35,953 nucleotides of DNA from an uncultured Desulfovibrionaceae bacterium (GCA_944325325.1 CALUZP010000008.1:1-35953); one strand, 5' to 3'; counted from the first letter of the stretch, positions 9,630-18,692 are shown. Notes: generated from the letters alone by a model not told the origin. Program-made: numbers and translations.

Positions 9630-10478
9630 ATGCACACTCAGGAACGAATCATGCACGGTGTCTTTCTGGCCAGCGCCGTGACATCCATTTTTGCCGTACT
9701 GCTGATTTGCGTATTTTTGTTTGCCGGGGGCATCCCCGCCATGCTCAAGATCGGCGTGGTGGATTTTCTTACAGGGACGCGCTGGAAGCCGGGGAGCGAT
9801 ATGTATGGCATCCTGCCCATGATCCTCGGCTCCATCTATGTGACGGCCGGGGCGGTGGTTGTGGGCGTGCCTACAGGGGTTTTGACTGCCGTGTATATGG
9901 CGCGGTTCTGTCCTCCCAAAGCCTACCGCCTGCTTAAACCGGCTGTTGAGCTGCTGGCAGGCATCCCCTCGGTTGTTTACGGCTTCTTTGGCCTGATGGT
10001 GATTGTGCCGGCACTGCGCACAGCCTTTGGCGGAAGCGGCACAAGCCTGCTTGCCGCGTCGCTGGTGCTTGGCATCATGATCCTGCCGACGGTCATCGGG
10101 GTTGGCGAGGCGGCGCTGCGTGCGGTGCCTGAAAGCTATTATGAAGGCTCCCTGGCCCTGGGCGCCAGCAAGGAACGCAGCATTTTCTTTGTGGTGCTGC
10201 CCGCGGCCCGATCTGGGATTCTGGCCGGCATCGTGCTGGGCATTGGCCGCGCCATCGGGGAGACGATGGCCGTCATAATGGTGGCAGGCAATCAGCCGGT
10301 GATTCCTTCAAGCCTGTTCAAGGGACTGCGGACACTTACGGCCAACATCGTCCTTGAAATGGGTTATGCGGCGGATCTGCACCGCGAAGCGCTCATTTCG
10401 ACAGCGGTGGTGCTCTTTGTGTTCATTCTCTGCATCAATCTGGCGTTCTCGCTGCTCAAGAGGAGGGTCATACGGTGA
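9630..10478 (+). CDS. pstC: Phosphate ABC transporter permease PstC
   Basis: One of the two inner-membrane channel subunits for phosphate import. I place the start at ATG 9630 (MHTQERIMHGVF) because AACAAGG lies seven bases upstream; an in-frame ATG at 9588 would put the start inside the attenuator region and lacks a ribosome-binding site. The 282-residue protein has about six hydrophobic helices. The permease EAA loop is visible as GVGEAALRAVPESYYEGSLALGASK around residues 165-190, followed by GIGRAIGETMAVIMVAGN, a typical PstC signature. GIPSVVYGFFGLMV in the middle is also characteristic. The TGA overlaps the pstA ATG. Confidence 0.95.
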   Translation: MHTQERIMHGVFLASAVTSIFAVLLICVFLFAGGIPAMLKIGVVDFLTGTRWKPGSDMYGILPMILGSIYVTAGAVVVGVPTGVLTAVYMARFCPPKAYRLLKPAVELLAGIPSVVYGFFGLMVIVPALRTAFGGSGTSLLAASLVLGIMILPTVIGVGEAALRAVPESYYEGSLALGASKERSIFFVVLPAARSGILAGIVLGIGRAIGETMAVIMVAGNQPVIPSSLFKGLRTLTANIVLEMGYAADLHREALISTAVVLFVFILCINLAFSLLKRRVIR

Positions 10479-11317
10479 TGACGTCCACGTCTGTTTCATC
10501 CAGAAGCGACGGCATTTCCGTCCTGCTGCGCGGCCTTGTGTACGGCGCCGCCACAGTCACGTTTGGGACGCTGCTGTTCATTGTGGTCTACATCCTCTGG
10601 AAGGGCGTCCGGCATCTGACGCCATCCCTGTTCAGCCTGACGTACAATTCGGAGAACGTGTCCCTGTTCCCCGCGCTGGTGAATACAATCAGCATGACGG
10701 TTCTTTCGCTGGCCGTGGCCGTGCCGCTGGGCATTTTTTCGGCGATCTGGCTGGTTGAGTATGCAAGCAGGAACAACCGCCTTGTGGGTGTTGTGCGCCT
10801 GACAGCCGAGACCCTGGCGGGCATTCCGTCCATTGTGTATGGCCTGTTCGGATTTCTGCTGTTTGTGACCACGCTGGGGTTTGGCTTTTCGCTGCTGGCC
10901 GGCGCGCTGACACTGGCCATCATGATTCTGCCGGTCATCATGCGCACGACGGAAGAAGCGCTGCGCGCCGTGCCCGACAGCTACCGCGAGGGCAGCTTCG
11001 GTCTGGGCGCAGGGAAGCTGAGAACCGTGTTCCGCATCATTCTGCCTTCGGCGGTACCCGGTATCCTGGCGGGCGTCATTTTGTCGGTGGGGCGCATTGT
11101 GGGGGAAACGGCCGCGCTTATTTATACGGCAGGCACGGTGGCCCAGATCCCGGATACGGTATTTGCCTCGGGCAGAACCCTTGCCGTGCACCTCTACGCG
11201 CTGTGGGGCGAAGGGTTCAACGCGGATCAGGCGTACGCCACTGCCGTGGTTCTTCTGATTATGGTGACGGGCATCAACGCGCTGTCGGCCGCCATTGCCG
11301 CCAGGCTTCATCCATAA
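10478..11317 (+). CDS. pstA: Phosphate ABC transporter permease PstA
   Basis: Second channel subunit of the phosphate importer. AGGAGG at 10461-10466 serves either GTG 10475 or ATG 10478; I use the ATG, which overlaps the pstC stop (TGATG). The 279-residue product has about six membrane segments, GIPSIVYGLFGFLLF in the middle, the EAA-type loop TTEEALRAVPDSYREGSFGLGAGK and the downstream SVGRIVGETAALIYTAG signature. Its loop is clearly related to that of PstC, as expected for the heterodimeric channel. Spacing to pstB is 27 bases, all in one operon. Confidence 0.95.
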   Translation: MTSTSVSSRSDGISVLLRGLVYGAATVTFGTLLFIVVYILWKGVRHLTPSLFSLTYNSENVSLFPALVNTISMTVLSLAVAVPLGIFSAIWLVEYASRNNRLVGVVRLTAETLAGIPSIVYGLFGFLLFVTTLGFGFSLLAGALTLAIMILPVIMRTTEEALRAVPDSYREGSFGLGAGKLRTVFRIILPSAVPGILAGVILSVGRIVGETAALIYTAGTVAQIPDTVFASGRTLAVHLYALWGEGFNADQAYATAVVLLIMVTGINALSAAIAARLHP

Positions 11318-11344
11318 TGGGCATAAATCTTTTCAGGGATTGTC

Positions 11345-12091
11345 ATGAAACTGAGCATTCGTAACCTTGACCTCTATTATGGGGCCTTTCACGCACTGAA
11401 AAACATCAATCTGGATGTTCCCACCGGTGAGATCACCGCCTTCATCGGGCCGTCCGGCTGCGGCAAGTCCACGCTGCTGAAGAGCCTGAACAGGATGAAC
11501 GACCTGGTTGAAGGGTGCCGGATTACCGGAAACATCTTCCTTGATGGCGAAGACATTTTCAGGGACATGGATGTCAACGTGCTGCGCCGCCGGGTAGGCA
11601 TGGTTTTTCAGAAGCCCAATCCCTTTCCCATGAGCGTCTATGACAACGTGGCGTATGGGCCGCGGACGCACGGCGTGCGCGGCAAGGCAAAGCTGGATGA
11701 CATTGTGGAGCGGTCGCTGCGCAACGCGGCCATCTGGGAAGAGCTGAAGGATCGTCTCAACAAGAGCGCCCTGGGGCTTTCCGGCGGGCAGCAGCAGCGC
11801 CTGTGCATTGCGCGGGCGCTGGCCGTTGAGCCGGAAGTTCTGCTCATGGACGAGCCGACCAGCGCGCTTGATCCGATTTCCACGTCGCATATTGAAGAAC
11901 TCGCGCTGGAGCTGAAGGAGCGCTACACCATTGTCATTGTAACGCATAACATGCAGCAGGCCGCGCGCATTTCTGACAGGACGGCATTTTTCCTGCTGGG
12001 TGAAATTGTGGAAGCGGGACCTACAAACGAGCTGTTTGCAACCCCCAGGGACAAGCGCACCGAAGACTATATTACCGGGCGGTTCGGTTAG
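11345..12091 (+). CDS. pstB: Phosphate ABC transporter ATPase PstB
   Basis: Cytoplasmic ATPase powering phosphate uptake; 248 residues, the normal size. Walker [10 protein letters not shown] is at residues 35-43, the PstB-specific [15 protein letters not shown] stretch is at about 86-100 (Q-loop), the ABC signature LSGGQQQRL at about 141-149, Walker [14 protein letters not shown] at about 161-173 and the switch histidine in VTHNMQQA near 201. A CAGGGA ribosome-binding site lies six bases before the ATG. Between this gene and phoU is a 174-base gap with an 8-bp perfect inverted repeat. Confidence 0.96.
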   Translation: MKLSIRNLDLYYGAFHALKNINLDVPTGEITAFIGPSGCGKSTLLKSLNRMNDLVEGCRITGNIFLDGEDIFRDMDVNVLRRRVGMVFQKPNPFPMSVYDNVAYGPRTHGVRGKAKLDDIVERSLRNAAIWEELKDRLNKSALGLSGGQQQRLCIARALAVEPEVLLMDEPTSALDPISTSHIEELALELKERYTIVIVTHNMQQAARISDRTAFFLLGEIVEAGPTNELFATPRDKRTEDYITGRFG

Positions 12092-12120
12092 GCCCTTGTG
12101 GCATGGTTCCCGGCGGACAC

Positions 12121-12157
12121 CGCCACGCTGTACCGCCCGGGAGGCACAGGCGTGGCG
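12121..12157 (+). other. Inverted repeat between pstB and phoU
   Basis: CGCCACGC (12121-12128) pairs perfectly with GCGTGGCG (12150-12157) across a 21-base loop. It could be a processing or attenuation hairpin that sets the ratio of transporter to PhoU. There is no T run, so it is not a standard intrinsic terminator. Confidence 0.4.
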
Positions 12158-12265
12158 TTGTTGCGTGTCAGGCGCCGTTGCCTTTTGCCGCGGATTCCCC
12201 GTGGGATCCGGCAGGTGTTGCGCCGGCGCAGAATCTTCAACGGGTCGTTGAAACAGGAAAAGACG

Positions 12266-13036
12266 ATGGACGAAAACAAGACGACAGTCACCGGCCAGCT
12301 CGGCCAGATTATGGCAGAGGCTGCGGCGAACAAGACAGAACAGGCCACGCTGGAAGCGCCAGCCTGCTTTCTGGGCGGTTCTGCCATCCGGACCAGATTT
12401 GAAAATCAGCTTAAGGAGCTGAACGCTGATCTCATCACCATGGGGGCTCAGTGCGAATCCGCCATCACCATGGCCATGGAAGCGCTGGAAAACAACGATC
12501 GCAAGGCCGCGCAGAAAGCGGTTTGTCTTGAGCGGGAACTGGATCATCAGGAGCGCGAGATTGAAAATCTGTGTCTGACCCTGCTGCTGCGTCAGCAGCC
12601 CATGGCCCGCGACTTGCGCCTGGTGTCGGCGGCGCTCAAGATGATCACCGATATGGAACGGATTGGCGATCAGGCGGCAGACATCGCGTCCATTGTGATG
12701 GAGCGCGAGCTGCAGGCCGGTTCACTTCCGCCCGAACTGCCGCTTATGGCGGATGCGGCCATCGACATGCTGACAGACAGTGTGGATGCGTTTGTGCGCC
12801 GGGATCTTGAGCTGGCCCGGAGTGTGCTGGATCATGACGACACGGTGGACGATTTCTTTGCAAGCATCCGCAAGGCGCTTATTGAGCGGATCGCCATGGA
12901 GCCCGGGCGCGGTGAGGAGGCCATTGACCTTCTTATGATAGCCAAGTATCTGGAACGCATTGGCGATCATGCCGCCAATATTGCAGAATGGGTGGACTTT
13001 TCCATCACCGGCAGTCACGGGGGCATGGCGCTGTAG
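12266..13036 (+). CDS. phoU: Phosphate signalling protein PhoU
   Basis: Negative regulator linking PstSCAB to the PhoR/PhoB sensor pair. ATG 12266 is chosen because AGGAAA lies six bases upstream; the frame is open further upstream but lacks such a site. The 256-residue protein has the two three-helix PhoU repeats, each with its metal-binding signature: MERIGDQAADIA near residue 130 and YLERIGDHAANIAEW near 230. About 40 residues precede the first repeat (usual start: FENQLKELN), so the N-terminus is somewhat longer than in common PhoU proteins of 220-240 residues. phoB follows after 26 bases. Confidence 0.93.
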   Translation: MDENKTTVTGQLGQIMAEAAANKTEQATLEAPACFLGGSAIRTRFENQLKELNADLITMGAQCESAITMAMEALENNDRKAAQKAVCLERELDHQEREIENLCLTLLLRQQPMARDLRLVSAALKMITDMERIGDQAADIASIVMERELQAGSLPPELPLMADAAIDMLTDSVDAFVRRDLELARSVLDHDDTVDDFFASIRKALIERIAMEPGRGEEAIDLLMIAKYLERIGDHAANIAEWVDFSITGSHGGMAL

Positions 13037-13062
13037 CCTCTTTCCATGGATGGAAGTGAAGT

Positions 13063-13746
13063 ATGAGCCTGATTTACTGCGTGGAGGACGATCGGAACAT
13101 CCGGGAACTTGTGGTCTATACGCTCACCACAACCGGATTTGAAGCCCGCGGGTTTGAGGATGGCAAGCAGCTTTCCGAAGGCCTCAGGGAGGCGTTGCCG
13201 GCGTTGATCCTGCTTGACATCATGCTGCCTGGCGAAGACGGGCTGGCCATTCTGAAGCGGTTGCGCCTGGATGCGGCAACCCGCAATACGCCGATCATCA
13301 TGCTGACGGCCAGGGACAGCGAGTATGACAAGGTTACAGGACTCGACAGCGGGGCGGACGACTATCTGGCCAAGCCTTTTGGCATGATGGAGCTGATTTC
13401 CCGCATCCGTGCCGTGCTGCGCCGCGCCGCGCCGCCTGCAAGCGTCGAACTGCGCGCGGGGTCGCTTGCACTCAATACACGCAGCCGGACAGTCACGGTC
13501 AACGGCGCGCCCGTGGAGCTCACGCTCAAGGAGTTTGAGCTGCTGCAGGCTCTGATGCGCGATCCGGGCACGGTCATCCTGCGCGATACGCTGCTGGAAC
13601 GTGTCTGGGGGTATGAAACGGGCGTGGAAACCAGAACGCTCGACGTGCATGTGCGCAGTCTGCGCCAGAAACTCGGGCCCGCTGGAGAGCTGTTAAAAAC
13701 AGTCCGTGGTGTGGGGTACAGGCTGGATTTGCCGGCCAGGGCCTGA
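13063..13746 (+). CDS. phoB: Phosphate regulon response regulator PhoB
   Basis: OmpR/PhoB-class transcription factor, 227 residues. The receiver domain (1-120) shows the acidic pair D9-D10, the phospho-acceptor D52 in LLDIMLPGEDG, T82-type switch residue in MLTARD and K in AKPFGMMEL. The winged-helix domain follows (about 128-225) with LTLKEFELLQ, VWGYETGVETRTLDVHVRSLRQKLG and the ending VRGVGYRL. It should bind the ATTTTAC repeats before pstS. It is directly followed by phoR, and both lie in the pst transcription unit. Confidence 0.93.
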   Translation: MSLIYCVEDDRNIRELVVYTLTTTGFEARGFEDGKQLSEGLREALPALILLDIMLPGEDGLAILKRLRLDAATRNTPIIMLTARDSEYDKVTGLDSGADDYLAKPFGMMELISRIRAVLRRAAPPASVELRAGSLALNTRSRTVTVNGAPVELTLKEFELLQALMRDPGTVILRDTLLERVWGYETGVETRTLDVHVRSLRQKLGPAGELLKTVRGVGYRLDLPARA

Positions 13747-13815
13747 ACAGCGGGCGGTGTGTTGCCGGGTTTTCCGGCCGTGGATCTTTTGCGTCGCCCA
13801 ATGGCGGTACGAAAT

Positions 13816-15567
13816 ATGAAGACAAGGATTTTTTTCAGCATCTTGCTGACTACGGTGTTTACGCTTCTGGTGGCTTCCGGCGCCGTGATCGCCATGCTGT
13901 ACGGCCAGTTCTCTGCCGATATGCAGCATGAGCTCATGACTGAGGCGCGGTATGTGGCCGGCGCCGTCAACAATGGTGTCAGGAGTCTTGCCGACATAGG
14001 CCGCAACGCGCCGCACCGTCTTACGCTGATCGCGGCTGACGGGCGGGTACTCTATGACAACTCGGCCAACGCCAGTGAAATGGCGTCGCACAGCGAACGT
14101 CCCGAGGTGCGTGCTGCTCTGGAAACTGGCGAGGGAGAAAGCTCGCGGCTGTCTGACACCCTGCGGCTGCGCACCTTCTATGCCGCCGTGCGTCTGCAAA
14201 ACGGCGACGTTGTCCGGCTTGCGAGCATGACAAGAGGGCCGCTGGGGCTGCTTGCTTCGTCGGTTCCCGGTATCGTATGCGTGCTGATCCTGGCGATCAT
14301 TGCCGCGTTGTATGTTGCCAGGCGGCTGACCCGTGCGCTCATGGAGCCAGTTAACGCGATCAATCTTGACGATCCGCTTTCCAACGACACATATGACGAG
14401 CTTTCACCGCTATTGTTGCGTCTTGATCACCAAAACCGCCGTATTGCCGAGCAACTGAACGAACTGACCGCCAAACAGCGTGAGCTGGACTGCATTACCA
14501 GCCAGATGGCGGAGGGCTTGATTGTGATTGGCGGTGGCAAGAATATTCTTTTTGCCAACCGCAGTGCCAGGGCGCTGTTTGACGCGCTGGACAGCCAGGA
14601 GCAGCGCACGCTGCACTTTATGGAGGTGTGCCGCGCCGCTCCGTGGCTTGAAGCTGTGGAAGGCGCGTTTGCCGGCCAGAAGGTGGAAACCCGTCTGACG
14701 CAGCGGGGGCGCGTATACCAGCTGACGGCCAGCCCGGCCGGTGAACGGGAAGGCAAGACTTCAGCCGTCATCCTGTTCTTTGTGGACATTACCGAACGCG
14801 AACAGGCCGAAAGCCTGCGCAGGGAGTTTGCAGCCAACGTGTCCCACGAGCTCAAGACGCCGCTGACCTCCATCATGGGCTATGCAGAACTGATGGAGCG
14901 CGGCCTGGCCAGGCCGGAAGACATGCAGGGGTTTGCCGGCCGCATCCGGTCGGAGGCGGCGCGCCTGCTTGAGCTTATCCGGGATGTGATCACGCTGTCG
15001 CAGCTTGATGAACAGGATCTGCGCAATCGCTTCACGGAGGTTGATCTGCGAGAGCTGTGCAACAGGGTGCTTGACGAGCTTGCGGCCAAGGCGGCGCAAT
15101 ATCAGGTGACACTGCATTGTGACGGGCCCTCACGGGTGGTCTCCGGACTGAAGGAGACTTTGCACGAACTGCTGTTTAACCTGTGCGACAACGCCATCGT
15201 CTACAATCGTCCGGGAGGACAGGTGACGGTGACGGTCGGCGGATCCGAACAGGCTCCGGTGCTGACAGTGGCCGACACCGGCGTCGGCATTCCTCCCGAA
15301 CACCAGCCGCGCATTTTTGAGCGTTTCTACCGTGTAGACGCCAGCCGCGCGCGTGCAGACAGTGGCGGAGCGCCGGGCACGGGCGGCGGTTCCGGGCTGG
15401 GACTGGCCATTGTCAAGCATGCGGCCAGGCTTCATGGCGCTTCCATCGAGCTGGAAAGCCATGTGGGGAAAGGCACGACATTGCGCGTCATCTGGCCGGA
15501 ACCTCCGGTCAAGGACCGGAGCGAGCCGGCAGAGTCCGCTGTACCGGCTGCTGAAGCCAGCTGCTGA
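13816..15567 (+). CDS. phoR: Phosphate regulon sensor histidine kinase PhoR
   Basis: Membrane sensor kinase that phosphorylates PhoB when phosphate is low. I start at ATG 13816 (MKTRIFFSILL), directly before the first membrane helix; the frame opens upstream at GTG 13759 or ATG 13801, so up to 19 more residues are possible. Domains: helix about 4-30, periplasmic part to about 140, second helix about 144-167, a linker with RRLTRALMEPVNAI, a PAS domain starting near 225 (MAEGLIVIGGGKNILFAN), HisKA with phospho-acceptor H344 in FAANVSHELKTPLTSI, and HATPase_c with NLCDNAIVYN (455-464), DTGVGIP near 487 and GSGLGLAIVKH. It is 583 residues long, as large as Gram-positive PhoR types. A strong hairpin ends the operon. 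Confidence 0.9.
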   Translation: MKTRIFFSILLTTVFTLLVASGAVIAMLYGQFSADMQHELMTEARYVAGAVNNGVRSLADIGRNAPHRLTLIAADGRVLYDNSANASEMASHSERPEVRAALETGEGESSRLSDTLRLRTFYAAVRLQNGDVVRLASMTRGPLGLLASSVPGIVCVLILAIIAALYVARRLTRALMEPVNAINLDDPLSNDTYDELSPLLLRLDHQNRRIAEQLNELTAKQRELDCITSQMAEGLIVIGGGKNILFANRSARALFDALDSQEQRTLHFMEVCRAAPWLEAVEGAFAGQKVETRLTQRGRVYQLTASPAGEREGKTSAVILFFVDITEREQAESLRREFAANVSHELKTPLTSIMGYAELMERGLARPEDMQGFAGRIRSEAARLLELIRDVITLSQLDEQDLRNRFTEVDLRELCNRVLDELAAKAAQYQVTLHCDGPSRVVSGLKETLHELLFNLCDNAIVYNRPGGQVTVTVGGSEQAPVLTVADTGVGIPPEHQPRIFERFYRVDASRARADSGGAPGTGGGSGLGLAIVKHAARLHGASIELESHVGKGTTLRVIWPEPPVKDRSEPAESAVPAAEASC

Positions 15568-15604
15568 GCCGGGCCGGTTTTCGGCCGGAGACGTTTCATT
15601 GTCC

Positions 15605-15648
15605 GGGGGAAGAAGGCGATCCTTGCAGAAGGATCTCGTTCTTCCCCC
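15605..15648 (+). terminator. Terminator hairpin after phoR
   Basis: GGGGGAAGAA (15605-15614) pairs perfectly with TTCTTCCCCC (15639-15648), and an inner GATCCTT-GCAG-AAGGATC stem stacks inside it, forming an unusually long two-part hairpin 37 bases after the phoR stop. There is no T run; termination or 3'-end protection is inferred from position. Confidence 0.65.
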
Positions 15649-16328
15649 GCTGCGTACTGGCATTCTTCGACAGCTTTGTGAAAGCCGGTCAGGCAGCGAA
15701 CGCCCGTTCTGGAATGCGTGCCTGCCGGCGCGCCTTCATGGATGGCGCACAGGATACGCAGTGGTGGAAGGGCGGCCGCCTGCCGGGCAGGGGACGTCTG
15801 TGCCTTATGATCTTCTGTATCCCCGGCGGATGACCGTGCTGGCGAAGCAGCATCAGGCCGCACGAGGAGTGTGCAGGCCCCGCCCGCAGCGCGTCACTGA
15901 TACATAAACCGTTGTGCAGGGTGGCCCGTGTGTGCACACATCTCAGCCTGATTGCTTCGTGTTTCCTGTGTCCGTCCCCACCCGTGGTGTGTGTGGCCTG
16001 GTTCAGGCGTGCGGCCCGTTGCAAGGCATCTCAAGACGCATTCTTTCTGAGCGGTGTTCCCTTCAGAGGAATAGGATTCGGACAGACGTCATGCTGCTGT
16101 CCGATCGTGCATGTGGAGGGGATTGCCTGTCTGGACTGCCTCGTCTGCTGAAGTCTGGCATGTTCTTTACACAGGCACCACCTGCAGACGTGTGGGAAGT
16201 TCGCCCAGGACTCAAGGAAAATCTCCGCAGTGCCTTTGCCCGTGTCTCCTGCGGGGAAAATTTTGCAGTACGGGGCTAAGGCAACATGGCCTGGAATCAT
16301 CTTCGTGTGTCGTATTGAACGTGTTTGA
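15649..16328. other. Gene-poor stretch after the pst-pho operon
   Basis: No reading frame here has a good start, ribosome-binding site and recognisable product. A part near 16130-16279 reads GLPRLLKSGMFFTQAPPA with fairly coding-like codons and stops at 16279. It may be an older piece of the decayed gene that follows, but the link is weak. Confidence 0.4.
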
Positions 16329-16832
16329 CAGGCAGGCGGCCGTAACGGCTGTCCCACAGATCAATTTTGCCGTGAAGCTCTTCGTGTCCTTTATCCGGAT
16401 ACGCTGGATGAGGCCATACACAGTACCTTCAGCGGCGTCCCTGCGCTGGGAGAGTCGCTGCACACGCTGAACCTCACACCGCTGCGGCTGCTCAAAAGAA
16501 TGAGCGTCAACGTGGCGGCGGAAAAAGGCCGTGACGTTCTGCCATGGTTGATGGCGCTTGCCGATAGTCACTGACAGATGAGCTTGTGCTGAAGCTGCAG
16601 ACCCAAAAGAGCGGCTGGCTCGACATGCAGCCTGCCGTACAGTGGAACACTTCATTCTGGAATCGGTACTGGCTTCTCCAGGAGCTGTCTTAACCTCCTT
16701 GAACTGTTCGTGCGGTTCCTGCTGACTGAAGGTCTGGAAGCCGCATGGACAGACAGCGCTGATTTGAAACGTTGCAGCAGAAATCTGTTGGACAACCTCC
16801 GGGACGCCTTATATGATGCCATACCGCGTTGA
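16329..16832 (+). pseudogene. Decayed gene of unknown function
   Basis: Three consecutive blocks read as ordinary protein but in alternating frames. Block 1 (16329-16574) contains FCREALRVLYPDTLDEAIHS and LTPLRLLKRMSVNVAAEKG and stops at 16572. Block 2 (16574-16693, shifted) reads TDELVLKLQTQKSGW and QWNTSFWNRYWLLQELS. Block 3 (16692-16832, back in the first frame) reads NLLELFVRFLLTEGLEAAW and ends DALYDAIPR-stop. No start codon for a complete gene is evident. The stop sits 14 bases before the next gene, as if the two once formed an operon. I do not recognise the family. Either the region is a true pseudogene or it carries two read errors. Confidence 0.5.
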
Positions 16833-16846
16833 GGAGAATGTTCGCC

Positions 16847-17614
16847 ATGCTGTTTTTTGCCGTCAAACTGCTTGCCACACCGGCGCTCATCTGGGGAGCC
16901 ACGCTGGCTGCCAGACGCTGGGGGCCGGTCGTCGGAGGAGGACTTGCCGGACTGCCGTTCATTTCCGGCCCGGCATCTTTGTTTATTGCCATCCAGTACG
17001 GGACGTTTTTTGCGGCAAAGGCCGCATCGGCGTCGCTGCTTGGCATCGTGGCCTCCTGCTGTTACTGCCTTGCCTACGCACACAGCGCACGGCGGTTTGG
17101 CTGGGGACCATCGTTATGTATTGCTCTTGCAGCCTTTTTTGCCGTGGCCATGTTTCTGACGAACATCCCATGCAGCCTGCCCGTGGCCGCGGCGCTGGGC
17201 CTTGGCGTGCCTGCCGGATGTCTTCGTCTGCTTCCGGATATCCCCGGCAGTGTGGATATGCGCCGGGTACAGCCTCCGTGGCGTCTGCCGGTACAGATGC
17301 TTTGCGGCGGGCTGAGTGTGCTGCTGCTGACGGAACTGGCCGGTATCGTCGGAGAGCAGTGGAGCGGCATCCTGCTGACGTTTCCGGTCATCAGTTCGAT
17401 CCTGACGCCGTTTGCACAGGTGTCTTTCGGGGCCCGGGCCGCCGTCATGACCATACGCGGCCTGCTGGCAGGATTCATTGGCGCGGCCTGTTTTATTCTT
17501 ATCATTGCAGCCGGACTGGAGCGCCTGGGGATTGCCGCCGGGTACATCCTTGCCGTACTGGGCGCTGTGGGGGGCAGTTGTCTTGTCATGTTCCGGCCTG
17601 GCAGACACTCCTGA
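16847..17614 (+). CDS. Integral membrane protein of unknown function
   Basis: About 255 residues with roughly seven to eight hydrophobic segments and very short loops. I use ATG 16847 (MLFFAVKLLATPALIW) because GAGGAG at 16831-16836 is ten bases upstream; ATG 16838 would be only one base from it. Two parts look alike: WGPVVGGGLAGLPFISGP with a following IAIQYGTFFAAKA in the first third, and WSGILLTFPVISSILTP with VSFGARAAVMTI in the last third. That pattern is typical of a transporter built from two pseudo-repeats with a Gly/Pro break. A second open frame over the same bases (16813-17622) has basic, cysteine-rich content and is a shadow. Substrate is unknown. It follows a decayed gene and precedes the sigma-54-type promoter. 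Confidence 0.65.
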   Translation: MLFFAVKLLATPALIWGATLAARRWGPVVGGGLAGLPFISGPASLFIAIQYGTFFAAKAASASLLGIVASCCYCLAYAHSARRFGWGPSLCIALAAFFAVAMFLTNIPCSLPVAAALGLGVPAGCLRLLPDIPGSVDMRRVQPPWRLPVQMLCGGLSVLLLTELAGIVGEQWSGILLTFPVISSILTPFAQVSFGARAAVMTIRGLLAGFIGAACFILIIAAGLERLGIAAGYILAVLGAVGGSCLVMFRPGRHS

Positions 17615-18197
17615 CAGACTGATTGCCGGCAGCGTCAGCTGCCGCCCTGGTGGAGCTGGCAGTCGAACGCTGGTTCCTCCGGACGTGCGTATGGGGCGGG
17701 CATACCACGGATTGCCGCCATCCCGGGCGGACGTGTGCGACAGCGTACCCCCGCGATAGAAACTTGTCCTGCCGGAGGGGCACCGGTGTGGGCACCGGGA
17801 GGCTGTTTGACGCCGCGGACCGGTGCCGCGGGGTCCCGGGGTTGCGTTTTATAACTGGCATGATTCTTGCATTATCTTTATGTAAGCTATGTGTCACATC
17901 ATGGGGCAGCCTTCAGCCACGCGGGATGCCGCTGTTTGTATAGCTGGCTATGTTGATTTTGAAGAGATTCTCATGCAAATACAGACTGTTGAATATGACA
18001 GCAGAAGGTTTGCCGCAAGGAGCGACGGCCTGTAGAATGGTGGCTGGAGCGCGCTATGGCGGTGTGATAGGGCACAGGACCTGCCAAAAAGGTTGCCAGT
18101 CCGGCAGTGCCGCTGATGCGGCCTGACGCGGACGGCATGCCATGCCCGGTCTGGCATGAGCGGCAGGGTTCCATAAACGACATGAGGGAACACGACG
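17615..18197. other. Intergenic region and long leader before the chaperone gene
   Basis: No gene found. It contains the sigma-54-type promoter at 17856-17871, so a transcript would carry a leader of about 315 bases. Inside the leader, ATGCCA and TGGCAT around 18138-18159 can pair. Frames on either strand here lack ribosome-binding sites and recognisable content. Confidence 0.45.
17856..17871 (+). promoter_or_regulatory. Sigma-54-type (-24/-12) promoter
   Basis: TGGCATGATTCTTGCA matches the RpoN consensus TGGCACG-N4-TTGCW with the exact GG-to-GC spacing; only one base of the -24 box differs. The likely start of transcription is near 17883. It points at the chaperone/effector pair. RpoN promoters need an enhancer-binding activator; no activator gene or upstream site is seen in the window. 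Confidence 0.6.
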
Positions 18198-18692
18198 ATG
18201 GATTTTTATGCCAACATGGCATTGCTGCTGGAAGGACTTGGCCAGCGCATAGGGCTTGATTTGTCTGCACCGGATCTGTCCGGCGACTATTTTTGTCTGG
18301 CTGTCAACAATACAAGGGTGCTGGATGTCATCCTGCAACCGCAGCGCCGGGCCTGTGTGTTCCACATGGCGTTTCAGAGGCCGGCAGCCTGGCTGCAGGT
18401 CGCAGATCCCGCGGAGCGTTCACGCCGGCTGGCTTTTTTGCTGGGAGCCAACGTTATGCTGCTGGGCACGGCGGGCGCGGCCCTTGGCTATGAGGAGCAG
18501 ACCGGAACGGCCAGCCTGTCCATGAGCTATGATCTTCCGGAAGTGGTGGATGAGCCGGCCATGGAAACGTTTACCAGCCGGGTGGAGGCGTTTTTGGAAA
18601 CGTTTGAGCGTTGGGCCAGCCGGGTAGAGCAGGAACCTGTGGTGCAGGAGCCTGACGTTCCGGCCGGGATGCATGGCATGCTCAGCGTGTAG
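18198..18692 (+). CDS. Putative type III secretion chaperone (CesT/SycE-like)
   Basis: Small, acidic cytoplasmic protein of 164 residues with the layout of class I type III secretion chaperones: an N-terminal helix (MALLLEGLGQRIGLDLS), a beta segment with DYFCLAVNNTRVLDVILQ, a helix with RRLAFLLGANVMLLG, then GTASLSMSYDLPE and a C-terminal helix (METFTSRVEAFLETFERW). Such proteins dimerise and hold one effector for secretion. GAGGGA lies about nine bases before the ATG. The next gene, 105 bases on, encodes a large protein without a usual signal peptide, as expected for the cognate effector. No secretion apparatus genes are in view. The family call rests on pattern, not on a search. Confidence 0.62.
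   Translation: MDFYANMALLLEGLGQRIGLDLSAPDLSGDYFCLAVNNTRVLDVILQPQRRACVFHMAFQRPAAWLQVADPAERSRRLAFLLGANVMLLGTAGAALGYEEQTGTASLSMSYDLPEVVDEPAMETFTSRVEAFLETFERWASRVEQEPVVQEPDVPAGMHGMLSV

Noticed and set aside
10496..11311. 271-codon minus-strand frame over pstA
   Set aside because: Low-complexity His/Gln/Arg-rich translation typical of antisense to a membrane protein.
11333..12547. 404-codon minus-strand frame across pstB and phoU
   Set aside because: Antisense to two certain genes; no family features.
16813..17622. 269-codon frame overlapping the membrane protein gene
   Set aside because: Rich in Arg, Cys and His with no hydrophobic pattern; the other frame has clear membrane helices and a better start.
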